This document shows, piece after piece, positions 39,433 to 50,414 of a stretch of DNA of 64,000 nucleotides (the stretch's first letter is position 1; each line of letters begins with the position of its first letter). Position numbers and translations under genes: made by a program. This DNA is from Pseudothermotoga elfii DSM 9442 = NBRC 107921 (GTDB lineage Bacteria; Thermotogota; Thermotogae; Thermotogales; DSM-5069), in NCBI RefSeq assembly GCF_000504085.1, contig NC_022792.1, forward strand, positions 372,001 through 436,000. The letters are read 5' to 3'. The notes under the pieces were generated by a model. That model was not told the DNA's origin, ran no database searches, and saw nothing but the letters and a program-made list of their open reading frames with translations.

Positions 39433-40919
39433 CCTCCTTTAAGGCCTGTTGCATAGTAAATCAGGTTTTTTTCATTTATTTCATCTCCGGAAATTGTGGC
39501 CGCAACGGTCCCGTTTCGCATAACAATGACTCGATTGCAAAGTCCTATTATTTCAGGTAATTCAGAGGAAACAACAATAAATGTAATCTTAAGCTCTCGA
39601 ATCATATTGCTCATTATTTCGTAAATCTGATGTTTTGCATTTACATCCACACCGCGTGTTGGCTCGTCAAAAATGAGAATATTTGCCCCGGTTTCAACCA
39701 ATCTGGATATGACAACTTTTTGCTGGTTTCCGCCGCTCAATGTACCCACTGGTTGCCATGGACTTCGAGCCTTTATATCGAAATTCGCCTGGTATTTTTT
39801 GAAAGCTTCGACTTCTTTGTGATTGTTCAGCAGAATTTTTGAAAATTTCTTCAAAGACATCAAAGTTGTGTTTTTAAATATTTCCATTATCGATATAATT
39901 CCTGATTGCTTCCTGTCTTCCGGCAAATAGGCTATACCAAGTTTTTTTGCTTCTTCAGGATTCTCTATTTTTACTTCTTTACCGAAAACTGATATCTTGC
40001 CATTATGTTTTCTCAGGCCTATAATTGCTTCCATCAGTTCTGTTCTTCCGGATCCAACAAGGCCGTAGAAACCGAGTATTTCGCCTCTGAAAACTTTAAA
40101 ACTCACATTTTTGACACATTCATCTTTTGTTGTAATGTTTTTCACCTCAAGCGCAATTTGTTCAGATGGTGCAGGTTTTTCTGGGTACATCTTTCCCAGA
40201 TCTCTGCCAACCATAAGCTCTGCTATCTGTTTTTCAGTAAGCTCTTTTGTTTCGCATTGATGTACTTTTCTACCATCTCTTAAAATAATCAGCTCATCTG
40301 ATATACTTTTTACTTCCTTCAATTTGTGTGAAATAAAGACAACTGTAATTCCAGATTTTTTCATATCAAGTGCAACCTCGAATAATTTTGAAATCTCTTC
40401 GTCAGTTAGCGATGAAGTTGGTTCGTCCATAATCAAAACTTTAACTTTCTTCGAGATGGCTTTCATTATTTCAACCATCTGTTTTTGAGCTGGTGAAAGT
40501 CTTGAAACATAGGAAGCAGGATCAATATTAAGTCCCAGTTTTTTTATATACTGCTCTGTCTTTTCGATCATTTTTCTTTTGTCTATTAGAAAGCCGCGTT
40601 CTATCTCATTTCCCAAAAATACGTTTTCATAAACCCTCAAACTTTCAACAAGATTGAGCTCCTGAGGTATCAATATAATTCCTAATTCTTTTGCCTTGAG
40701 TGGATCTAAAGATACTTTCTTTCCCTCGAGAAAGATATCTCCTTCAACTGGCTTAAGAAATCCGGATAATATTCGCATCAGCGTGGATTTTCCGGCCCCA
40801 TTTTCCCCTACCACACCGTATATCTTCGATTTTTGAAAATCTACATCTATATTGTGCAAAACTCTGACTGATGAAAAATCCATGCATATATTTCTTGCGG
40901 ATAAAACCGCTTCAGACAT
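39429..40919 (-). CDS. Sugar ABC transporter ATP-binding protein (double ATPase)
   Basis: 496 residues with two fused ABC domains, RbsA-like. Domain 1 has Walker [24 protein letters not shown] in place of LSGGQ, and Walker [12 protein letters not shown]. Domain 2 has [24 protein letters not shown] and [12 protein letters not shown]. It starts with ATG 40919, overlapping the oxidoreductase gene upstream, and its stop overlaps the permease start. It powers the transporter of the LacI-controlled run. Confidence 0.9.
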   Translation of the reverse strand: MSEAVLSARNICMDFSSVRVLHNIDVDFQKSKIYGVVGENGAGKSTLMRILSGFLKPVEGDIFLEGKKVSLDPLKAKELGIILIPQELNLVESLRVYENVFLGNEIERGFLIDKRKMIEKTEQYIKKLGLNIDPASYVSRLSPAQKQMVEIMKAISKKVKVLIMDEPTSSLTDEEISKLFEVALDMKKSGITVVFISHKLKEVKSISDELIILRDGRKVHQCETKELTEKQIAELMVGRDLGKMYPEKPAPSEQIALEVKNITTKDECVKNVSFKVFRGEILGFYGLVGSGRTELMEAIIGLRKHNGKISVFGKEVKIENPEEAKKLGIAYLPEDRKQSGIISIMEIFKNTTLMSLKKFSKILLNNHKEVEAFKKYQANFDIKARSPWQPVGTLSGGNQQKVVISRLVETGANILIFDEPTRGVDVNAKHQIYEIMSNMIRELKITFIVVSSELPEIIGLCNRVIVMRNGTVAATISGDEINEKNLIYYATGLKGG

Positions 40920-41949
40920 CTATGATTACTTCTCCTTTCTTCTGGAATGATTCTGCTATTTTTTCAATTATTTTTATGGCTATGTATCCATCTTCCGGTT
41001 TCACTATGGCTTTTTCCATGCCAAGGCATACTTTTGTGAAATGATCGACCACCGGTAATTTCCAGTACGGATCTTCATTGGTAAAAAGTGGTTTCATATT
41101 TATTTCTCCGTGAAACTTCACAGGTTTTTCCAGATATATTTCAATTTTTGAAGGATCTGTCTGCCCCACTTTCATCGTTCCTTTTTCACCGTAAATAACT
41201 ATGTAGTTTTCCTCAAGACCTTTAGTGATCCAGTTTGCGTCGAGGGTTGCCAGTGCTCCGTTTGAAAGTTTCAAGATGGCGCATGCTATATCCTCGACAT
41301 TTGCCTTTTTCTCCAGAGTATCTGTAACAGAAACGCATCTTATGATATCTAAATCTGTTATGTATCTTATTAGGTCTATTTTGTGAACCCCGAGATCCCC
41401 AAGTGCACCAAAAATAGCCGAATCTTTTCTAAAAAACCATCCAGCAGTGGGCGACCAATTTTCGGGCCCTGAATGGGAAAACATGGTTTTAACTAAGCGT
41501 ATCTCACCGAGTATTCCAGACTGTACTATCTCTTTTGCTTTCTGATGGTGCGGAAAAAATCTTTGCGAATGATTGGTCATAAGCACTTTTTTATTTTCTC
41601 CAGCGAGCTTAACCATTTTCAAAGCTTCCTCGGAATTGGCTGCCATTGGTTTTTCTACGAGTACGTGCTTGCCTTTTTCCAGAGCCTGAAGAGCAACTTC
41701 AGCATGCAGAGAGTTAGGAACTGCTACAACCACGGCATCTATATTTTCTTTGTCAAGTAATTCCATGTAATCGGTGTAAAAATGAACACGATGGTCGTTC
41801 AACTTTCTTTTAAAAAAATCAAGTCTTGCGGCATTTGGATCAGAAATAGCGATTAGTTCAGCATATTCACAGTTATATATATTTGGAACATGAAGTACCT
41901 CTGATATCTTTCCGGCTCCAATGACGCCAAATCTTATTTTTTCAGCCAC
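40912..41949 (-). CDS. Gfo/Idh/MocA-family oxidoreductase
   Basis: 345 residues, NAD(P)-dependent sugar or inositol dehydrogenase family. The Rossmann motif FGVIGAGKISEVLHVPN opens the protein, followed by VAVPNSLHAEVALQALEKGK then HVLVEKPMAANSEEA with the EKP lysine; GALGDLGVHKIDLIRY carries the catalytic His region. GTG 41949 is chosen, with GGGAGG eight bases upstream; a GTG at 41958 overlaps that site. Substrate is unknown. Confidence 0.85.
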   Translation of the reverse strand: MAEKIRFGVIGAGKISEVLHVPNIYNCEYAELIAISDPNAARLDFFKRKLNDHRVHFYTDYMELLDKENIDAVVVAVPNSLHAEVALQALEKGKHVLVEKPMAANSEEALKMVKLAGENKKVLMTNHSQRFFPHHQKAKEIVQSGILGEIRLVKTMFSHSGPENWSPTAGWFFRKDSAIFGALGDLGVHKIDLIRYITDLDIIRCVSVTDTLEKKANVEDIACAILKLSNGALATLDANWITKGLEENYIVIYGEKGTMKVGQTDPSKIEIYLEKPVKFHGEINMKPLFTNEDPYWKLPVVDHFTKVCLGMEKAIVKPEDGYIAIKIIEKIAESFQKKGEVIIDV

Positions 41950-41964
41950 TGAAAACACCTCCCG

Positions 41965-42594
41965 TTAAATTCTGGCGATATCCAAGAGCTTTTTTCTAAA
42001 TGGAGCAAGTGGAAATCTCGAACCACAATGTTTAAAAACTTCAGCAAAGTCACATCCTACCTGAATTCCTCTGAACCCGGGAGTATAGACTACAGATGGC
42101 ATTATCTCTTTTAAAAACACTTTTTCATCAAAAGCATCTTTCATCATTTCTATGGCCTGTTTTTTGTGATCAAAGAAATCTGTTATATCGATAGCTATAT
42201 CAAAATCAAAATTCAAACTCGATGCGGGGATTTCAAAAAGATACACCTCTTTTTCCTCTTTTCTTGCTATCTTTAAAGTAATTCGACCGACCAGCTCGTG
42301 ATCATAAAGTATCTCATTCTGCCAGTGTGTGAAGACAATATCTGGTTTGAGTTTTTTGAAGAGCTCCTCAATTTTTCTGGAAAACTCTTCTTCGTCAATT
42401 TCTCCATATCTGTAAGGAAAGCTCAAAGCTTCTACACCAAGGTGGTGCATTGCATCTTCAAAACCTGATATCCTATCTCCACATGCAGATACAACCCAGA
42501 TTTTGTGCCCCAATGTACTCAAATTTTTTAATGTTCCCCCCATACCTATAACTAAATCATCGCTGTGTGCCGCTGTTACAAGAATTTTCTTCAT
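41965..42594 (-). CDS. PIG-L (LmbE-like) family zinc deacetylase
   Basis: 209 residues. The zinc motif appears as AHSDDLVIGMGG near the N-terminus (canonical AHPDDE with Pro replaced by Ser), the third ligand region as YDHELVG, and VFTHWQNE between. Such enzymes remove N-acetyl groups from sugars such as GlcNAc conjugates. Located between the LacI regulator and the oxidoreductase, it suggests the imported substrate carries an N-acyl group. Its ATG overlaps the lacI-type gene stop (ATGA-like). Confidence 0.8.
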   Translation of the reverse strand: MKKILVTAAHSDDLVIGMGGTLKNLSTLGHKIWVVSACGDRISGFEDAMHHLGVEALSFPYRYGEIDEEEFSRKIEELFKKLKPDIVFTHWQNEILYDHELVGRITLKIARKEEKEVYLFEIPASSLNFDFDIAIDITDFFDHKKQAIEMMKDAFDEKVFLKEIMPSVVYTPGFRGIQVGCDFAEVFKHCGSRFPLAPFRKKLLDIARI

Positions 42595-43589
42595 TGGCTT
42601 TCTCTGCCTTTCAGACTTGATTGTCTGATAACCAGGTGTGGAGAGAAGACATAGCGTTTTATTTTAAGATCTTTCTTTATAAGTTCAAAAAGAAGTTTTG
42701 CAGATATCTGCCCCATTTCCTCTACTGGCTGATGAACAGAGCTAAGAGATGGTGATATTATCTCGCATAAATTTTCATCATCATCGAATCCAACAATTGC
42801 AATATCTTTTGGAATGTTCAGGCCAAACTCTTTAACGGCTTTCATGGCGCCCACTGCGACTAAGTCGTTCATACAAAAAATGCCATCCACTGTTTCTCCT
42901 TGTTTGAGGATTTTTTTCATATTTTCATAGCCCTTATTTTCATCGTAACCTGTTGCAAATATTCTTGGTTGAAAGCCACTTTCTCGCATGGCTGCCTCAT
43001 AACCATTTGCCCTTTGCAGAGATACAAACAACTCATGTGTGCCACCGAGATGAACAACATGTGTACAACCATTTTCGATCAAATGTTTTGTTGCACTGTA
43101 TGCACCATGATAGTTATCCAGAACGATTGAGACAACGTTTTCGCATTCGTAATCCTTGTCAAAAACAACAACAGGTATGTATTTAGAAACTTCCAAAACC
43201 AGTTCATCATTAACACGAGAATTTCCAATAATTATTCCATCAATGCCAAAAAATCGTGCATTCTTGATCAATTTTTCCTCCCGTTCGAGGTTCCTGAACG
43301 AATCCATAAGTATAATCAAAGCATCCTCACCGCATGTTTTCTCCACACCTTTGGTAAGTTTTGCAAAAAAAGGGTTAGTTATATCTGGTACAATTAGCCC
43401 TATTGTGAGAATTCTTGATCTGCGAGCCATCGTGCGTGCGTGGTAATTTGGAGTGTATCCAAGTTGCCTTGCCACCTTCAATATCTCCCGGCGTTTCTTC
43501 TCGCTAACTCTCCCTTTACCATTCAGCACTTTTGACACGGTGGAGATGGAAACATTGGTCAAATTTGCCACGTCTTTTAACTTAAACAA
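42591..43589 (-). CDS. LacI-family transcriptional regulator
   Basis: 332 residues. The N-terminal HTH is KLKDVANLTNVSISTVSKVL with hinge GYTPNYHARTMARRS. The ligand domain reads TIGLIVPDITNPFFAKLTKG and later PKDIAIVGFDDDENLCEIIS and SLSSVHQPVEEMGQ. TTG start with AGAGGTG seven bases upstream. It heads the operon (deacetylase, oxidoreductase, ABC transporter, isomerase) and should control it through CG-centred palindromes just upstream. The effector is presumably the imported sugar or a derivative. Confidence 0.92.
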   Translation of the reverse strand: MFKLKDVANLTNVSISTVSKVLNGKGRVSEKKRREILKVARQLGYTPNYHARTMARRSRILTIGLIVPDITNPFFAKLTKGVEKTCGEDALIILMDSFRNLEREEKLIKNARFFGIDGIIIGNSRVNDELVLEVSKYIPVVVFDKDYECENVVSIVLDNYHGAYSATKHLIENGCTHVVHLGGTHELFVSLQRANGYEAAMRESGFQPRIFATGYDENKGYENMKKILKQGETVDGIFCMNDLVAVGAMKAVKEFGLNIPKDIAIVGFDDDENLCEIISPSLSSVHQPVEEMGQISAKLLFELIKKDLKIKRYVFSPHLVIRQSSLKGRESQ

Positions 43590-43616
43590 ACTAAAACACC
43601 TCTTTTAATAAGATGA

Positions 43617-43670
43617 GCAAACGTTTAACCACTTATGTCACATAAACGATACCAGAAATCAAACGTTGAT
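43617..43670. promoter_or_regulatory. Candidate LacI-type operators upstream of the LacI operon
   Basis: Two CG-centred dyads lie in the 281-base gap between the LacI gene and obgE. The first is AAACGTTT (43619-43626) within GCAAACGTTTAAC. The second is ATCAA-ACG-TTGAT (43658-43670), a 5-bp perfect repeat with a 3-base centre. Their centres are about 41 bases apart. This is typical of LacI-family sites, so autoregulation is likely. The gap otherwise holds the obgE promoter. Confidence 0.45.
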
Positions 43671-43814
43671 CAAAATATCGATATAGATATTTATTTGCTT
43701 TTTTAATCTATTTGGGGAAAATAATTTCTTTGAGGGTAATGAATCGAATTATTTCTCCGATTTTCTTCTTTTTTCTTTTGTTAGCCTTATTTTCTGGTTT
43801 AAGATAGAATAATT

Positions 43815-43843
43815 TTCACCATTTTATGTTACTGTAGTAAAAT
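43815..43843 (+). promoter_or_regulatory. Candidate promoter of obgE
   Basis: TTCACC (43815-43820), 17 bases, TAAAAT (43838-43843), ending 27 bases before the GTG start. The -35 has four of six and the -10 five of six consensus positions. Confidence 0.5.
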
Positions 43844-43858
43844 TTAATGACACAGTGA

Positions 43859-45735
<1,877 letters not shown>

Positions 45736-45749
<14 letters not shown>

Positions 45750-46695
45750 ATATCCAGGTTTTGCCGGGCTTGCTCCCATGGCAGGTATCACAAACAGAGC
45801 CTTTAGAAAGATCTGCACCTTTTGGGGTGCACAATTTTCATTTACGGAGATGATAAGTGCAGAGAGCGTTGTTAGAAATTTCAAAACAGTCCAGAGAATG
45901 CTTCCAAAAGACGAGCCAAATGTTGCAGTTCAACTCTTTGGAAACGATCCAAAAACATTGGCACAAGCTGCAAAGATCGTTGAACCTTATGCGGCATGGA
46001 TTGACATAAACGCCGCGTGTCCTGTGAAGAAGGTGATAAAGAAAAATTCTGGTGGAGCTTTGCTCAATGATCTTGAAAGACTTGAAAAGATCATAGGATC
46101 TGTCAAATCATCTGTTCAAAAACCCGTGACTGTGAAGATAAGAATCGGCTTTGAGAAAAATATTCTGGATCAGATCGTACACAGCTGCATAAAAGCAGGC
46201 GCCGATGGGATAGAGGTTCATGGAAGAACCGTTGTCCAAAAGTACAGTGGCAAGGCTTTTTGGGATTTAAAACTCTCACAGTATGGCATTTCCACTGCTG
46301 TGAGTGGAGATATTTTCGAAGCCGAAGATTTTCATAAAGCACTTGAAATGTCTGGTGCAAATTCAGCCCTTATAGCCCGCGGAGCTTTGAGAAAGCCATG
46401 GATCTTTGCACAGATCACTCAGAAAAGAACTCCAAAAATCACAGAAATCAAAGAGACATTCACAAAACATCTGAAGATGCAAATCGAGGATGAAGGAGAA
46501 AGGTCCATTTATAAAATGCGACAGTTTGTAGCAGGCTACACACATGGCATGAGGGGTGCAAGGGAATTCAGAGAAAAATTTATGAAACTGAACAAACCAG
46601 AAGATATGGAAAAAGCCATAGAGGAATTTTTTAATAGTTTTCTAATGAACGAATGTAACAATAAAATAGTCGAATGGATTGAAGAACAGTCTTGA
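45736..46695 (+). CDS. dus: tRNA-dihydrouridine synthase, probable ATT start
   Basis: FMN-dependent reduction of uridine in tRNA D-loops, about 319 residues. The N-terminal hallmark LAPMAGITNRAFRK spans the first in-frame ATG (45778), which therefore cannot be the true start. The frame upstream is open to a TAG at 45730 and offers only ATT 45736. AGGTGAT (45724-45730), a perfect anti-SD complement, precedes it by five bases. Catalytic Cys is in NAACPVKKVIKKNSGGALL, and further motifs are KIRIGF and EVHGRTVVQKYSG. It overlaps the end of nadD. Confidence 0.88.
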
Positions 46696-46710
46696 TAGGA
46701 GGTGTTGCAC

Positions 46711-48081
46711 ATGAAAAAGCTCTTCTTGGTTGTGTTGATGTTAGTTGCCAGCATGGTCAGCTTTGGCTATGTGAATCCAGATTACCAGAGCCCTGTAGTG
46801 GCTGTCGTTGAGCAGTGTGCACCTGCTGTAGTGAAGGTAGAAGCAGTCAAGTACACCACATCGCCTTACTTCGATCCATTCATGGAAGAGTTTTTCAAAC
46901 GTTGGTTTGGTTACAATCCATTTGGTGGCACTCAGGAAAGTACAAGTCTTGGATCTGGTTTCATCTTTGACAAAGAAGGCTTGATACTCACAAATGAGCA
47001 TGTTGTGGATGGCTCAAAGGATATAACGATTACACTGCTCGACGGCACAACTTACAAAGCAGAGTACGTAGGTGGTGATGAAGAGCTTGACATCGCTGTT
47101 CTGAAAATCAAACCCGATAGAGACCTGCCGGTTTTGGAATTTGGAGACTCGGACAGTTTGAAAATAGGTGAGTGGACAATAGCAATAGGAAATCCGCTTG
47201 GTTTTCAGCACACTGTTACTATAGGTGTTGTGAGTGCAACAGGGCGGCGCATTCCAAAACCAGATGGCTCGGGCTATTACACAAATTTAATACAGACAGA
47301 TGCGGCCATTAATCCGGGCAACAGCGGCGGACCACTTTTGAACATCCATGGCCAAGTGATAGGAATAAACACCGCGATTATCAACCCGACAGAAGCAGTT
47401 AACCTTGGCTTTGCCATACCTATCAACACAGTTAAGAGATTTATAAGCCAGCTTGTCGAAACCGGCAAAACTCAAAAAGCATACCTTGGTGTGAGAGTCA
47501 TGACCGTTACAGAAAACCTTGCAAAGGCGATGGGCTTGAAGGTCAATCAAGGTGTGCTGGTTGTCCAAGTGCTTGAAAATTCTCCCGCCGAAAGGTCTGG
47601 TTTGAAAGAAAACGACGTGATTGTGAAATTCGACAACGTTTCTGTTTCAACAGATGCAGAACTCGTTTCTTTGATCCACAGCCACATACCGGGTGATACT
47701 GTGAAACTGTTAGTAAACAGATCTGGAAAAGAAATCAACCTGACAGTTACCCTTGGCTCCTCAGCCGAAGAAGGAGTTGAAACAGCGCAAGCCGCTCAGG
47801 AATTTCTGGGTATAGTTGTAGATGAAATCACAGACTCAGACAGGGAAAGTTATTCACTTCCAGCTTCACTCGATGGTGTGATAGTAAGACAGGTGAAAAA
47901 TTCAGCACAAATTCAAAAAGGAGATGTGATATACCAGATTGCAGTGAATGGAAAAAACAACACCATCAAATCTGTTAATGACTGGAATAACATCGTATCA
48001 AAGATTAAGCAGGGAGATTTTGTAGCAATCTTTGTCTATCGAAAAGGCGCAAAGATGATCTACAGCTTTACATACCGCTGA
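46711..48081 (+). CDS. HtrA/DegP-family serine protease with PDZ domains
   Basis: Periplasmic protease/chaperone for envelope quality control, 456 residues. Signal peptide (MKKLFLVVLMLVASMVSFG); catalytic His in LTNEHVV, Asp in ELDIAVLK, Ser in NPGNSGGPLL. Two PDZ domains follow, one from about residue 265 (YLGVRVMTV) and one in the C-terminal ~90 residues. ATG 46711 follows AGGAGGTG. It precedes two secreted proteins (lipoprotein and PEGA protein), so it may serve the same envelope function. Confidence 0.92.
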   Translation: MKKLFLVVLMLVASMVSFGYVNPDYQSPVVAVVEQCAPAVVKVEAVKYTTSPYFDPFMEEFFKRWFGYNPFGGTQESTSLGSGFIFDKEGLILTNEHVVDGSKDITITLLDGTTYKAEYVGGDEELDIAVLKIKPDRDLPVLEFGDSDSLKIGEWTIAIGNPLGFQHTVTIGVVSATGRRIPKPDGSGYYTNLIQTDAAINPGNSGGPLLNIHGQVIGINTAIINPTEAVNLGFAIPINTVKRFISQLVETGKTQKAYLGVRVMTVTENLAKAMGLKVNQGVLVVQVLENSPAERSGLKENDVIVKFDNVSVSTDAELVSLIHSHIPGDTVKLLVNRSGKEINLTVTLGSSAEEGVETAQAAQEFLGIVVDEITDSDRESYSLPASLDGVIVRQVKNSAQIQKGDVIYQIAVNGKNNTIKSVNDWNNIVSKIKQGDFVAIFVYRKGAKMIYSFTYR

Positions 48082-48112
48082 TGTTTTTTAAAAAACTCGA
48101 GGGGGTGGTTGA

Positions 48113-48772
48113 ATGAAAGGCGTGAAATGGTGGATTCTGCTTTTGGGAGCACTATTTCTCTTAGTCTTGATCTCCTGTGGACCGACATATTCTACGATAT
48201 CAAGCCTTGCACACCACGTGGTTGAAGTGACTGCAAATGACAATGACAGCGATCTGAAAGATCTCGCTTCATGGTGCGACACAAAGAACATACTAATGCT
48301 CTGGTATGAACTTGATAATCAACCACAGGGATTCAATGACAGAAATGCTGTTTTTTCTGGTGCTGCAGCAGATAAGAATGTATATACAGACAATCAATTC
48401 ATTGCCAACTACGGTACCACAAGTCTTAATGGTGTCGAGACAGCCATAAACAATTACGTGAGCAACAATAATCTCAGTGGTTCTTTGATTTTATTGTTAA
48501 GGGCGCAGGATCTTCTTGGAACTGTGTATGATCTCATAATTGGTGAAGATGGTCAGACGAAGGCAGCGATAACAAACTATGTTCTTGTAGAGTTTGAAGA
48601 AATCGATAGCACAAACCATCTTTACAAAGTGAGCAAGGTTCGGGTTGATCAAGATTGGAAAAACTTTACAGTTCCGAAGAATATTTCTGTAACTGATCTT
48701 GCAAACAAAGGATTTGCGTTCTTTAGAATTGATGATGATAAGGTTGTAGATGCGCGGGTTATATATCCATGA
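48113..48772 (+). CDS. Predicted lipoprotein of unknown function
   Basis: 219 residues. The signal peptide ends in a lipobox (LVLISCG), so the mature protein should be attached to a membrane. The mature region is acidic and Asn-rich (TANDNDSDLKDLASW, YVSNNNLSGSLI) with no motif I recognise. The ATG has GAGGGGGTGG upstream. It lies between htrA and the PEGA-repeat protein with short gaps, so the three are probably co-expressed. I cannot assign a function. Confidence 0.75.
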   Translation: MKGVKWWILLLGALFLLVLISCGPTYSTISSLAHHVVEVTANDNDSDLKDLASWCDTKNILMLWYELDNQPQGFNDRNAVFSGAAADKNVYTDNQFIANYGTTSLNGVETAINNYVSNNNLSGSLILLLRAQDLLGTVYDLIIGEDGQTKAAITNYVLVEFEEIDSTNHLYKVSKVRVDQDWKNFTVPKNISVTDLANKGFAFFRIDDDKVVDARVIYP

Positions 48773-48785
48773 AGGGGGGATATGA

Positions 48786-50387
48786 ATGAGGAAGACGTTA
48801 CTGGTGGTTTTAGCCCTTATAGTTGCAGCAATGAGTTTTGCAGATATGCAGCTTAAGAATATAATCATTGTTCCTAAGCCAAGCGAGCTTGAAGTAAAGG
48901 TCTGGCTCAACAAGCCTGAAGGTTCTGTCTATCAAGTGAATGAGTCTTTGAACATTTTTTTCAAAGCAAACAAGAGCTGTTATATTTTGATCTACGATAT
49001 CAGAACTGATGGGAAGATAACGCTTTTGTTCCCAAACAAATATGATTCAAACAACTATATTGCACCGAATGTGACCTATAAACTTCCCATATCAAACCTG
49101 TATTCGTTCAAGATAACTCCGCCGGAAGGCAAAGAGTACATTCAGATAATAGCTTCTACAACCTTTCTGCCGATCATTCAACAGCTCAAAAATCTTGGTA
49201 CAACTCAATCTTTCCCGCTTTTGTCTGAAGATGCGGAAAACTATGTGCAAAAACAGATCATGCCATATCTTACAGGTGAATGGGCGAGCGATATCACCTA
49301 CTTTTATGTTGGAAAAGCTGCAAGAACGGGTATAGCGCAGCTTGAATCTAACCCGTCCGGTGCCTATGTGTACGTAGACGGAAAATACATTGGAAGAACT
49401 CCTGCACGAGTTGAGCTCGATGAAGGCCAGCATTTTGCTACTTTCTACTATGAGAACGATGCTGTTACTGAAACATTCTTTGTTACAGCAAACAGGACTG
49501 TTGTTGTAACAGGTAACTTTGTTAGAAAAACGATGCTCAATATAACAACCACACCGCCGCGCGCCCAAATTTTCTTAGATGGAAATTACGTTGGTTTGAG
49601 CCCATTGGAGATAGAGATTCAGCCAGGTCAGCATACGGTGCTTGCCACGAAAGATGGTTACAAACCTTTCCAGCAAAGTTTTTCTGTTTCAACAGGAGAA
49701 ACGAAAAATATAAACCTGACACTTTCACCAATTTCCGCCCAACTGAATGTTTTCACAACACCTTCCGGTGCATCGATATATGTAGATGGAAAATATGTTG
49801 GAATAACCAGGCCAAGTGGCTTGAATGTCGATGTTGAGCCGGGTACTCATACCATCACGGCGAGGCTTTCAAATTATGAAGATGCAACACTGACAATTAA
49901 TGTTCAACCTGATGAAGTCAGGACGGTGAATATAACACTGAGTCCCGTTGTTAGGACTGGAACATTGAATATTTTTACAACCCCAGTAAATGCTTCAATT
50001 TATGTAGATGGAAAATATGTGGGAGTAGCAAGCTCGAATGGCTTGACGATTGATGTTGAAGCTGGAACCCATAGAATTGTTGCAAGTTATCCTGATTATG
50101 AAGATGCATCTATAAATGTACGTGTGAATGCAAACGAAGTAAGGACCGTCAATCTTACTCTTGAACCTGTTGTCAAGGTAGGGACTGTTAATATAAACAC
50201 CACACCAAGCAATGCCATGGTTTACATCAATGGTTATTTGAAGGGTGTCACGCCACTGAAAATAGAGCTTGATTACGGTACCTACCAGCTTGTCTTGCTT
50301 AAAGGTGGATATTATGTAGAAGTGATGGACCTGAAAGTCAACAAGCAAAATGTAACTGTCAGCACGACATTAAGAATTATCCAGTAG
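48786..50387 (+). CDS. Secreted protein with DUF4384-like and PEGA repeats
   Basis: 533 residues with a signal peptide (MRKTLLVVLALIVAAMSFA). Residues ~25-165 resemble DUF4384 (VNESLNIFFKANKSCYILIY). At least five PEGA-type beta repeats follow from about residue 190, each carrying a motif like GAYVYVDGKYIGRTP or ASIYVDGKYVGV. The repeated DNA around YVDGKYVG is nearly identical at 49773, 50000 and 49367, so repeats arose by recent duplication. PEGA proteins of this kind are envelope or S-layer associated. It ends the plus-strand run before a bidirectional hairpin. Confidence 0.82.
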   Translation: MRKTLLVVLALIVAAMSFADMQLKNIIIVPKPSELEVKVWLNKPEGSVYQVNESLNIFFKANKSCYILIYDIRTDGKITLLFPNKYDSNNYIAPNVTYKLPISNLYSFKITPPEGKEYIQIIASTTFLPIIQQLKNLGTTQSFPLLSEDAENYVQKQIMPYLTGEWASDITYFYVGKAARTGIAQLESNPSGAYVYVDGKYIGRTPARVELDEGQHFATFYYENDAVTETFFVTANRTVVVTGNFVRKTMLNITTTPPRAQIFLDGNYVGLSPLEIEIQPGQHTVLATKDGYKPFQQSFSVSTGETKNINLTLSPISAQLNVFTTPSGASIYVDGKYVGITRPSGLNVDVEPGTHTITARLSNYEDATLTINVQPDEVRTVNITLSPVVRTGTLNIFTTPVNASIYVDGKYVGVASSNGLTIDVEAGTHRIVASYPDYEDASINVRVNANEVRTVNLTLEPVVKVGTVNINTTPSNAMVYINGYLKGVTPLKIELDYGTYQLVLLKGGYYVEVMDLKVNKQNVTVSTTLRIIQ

Positions 50388-50414
50388 AATGAGAGGGGAC
50401 TTCCCCTCTCATTC
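50387..50414. terminator. Hairpin terminator between convergent genes
   Basis: GAATGAGAGGGG and CCCCTCTCATTC form a perfect 12-bp stem with a 4-base loop. It begins at the stop of the PEGA gene and overlaps the stop of the convergent CBS-ACT gene. T-rich tails are short, so it may act as a weak bidirectional terminator. Confidence 0.65.
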
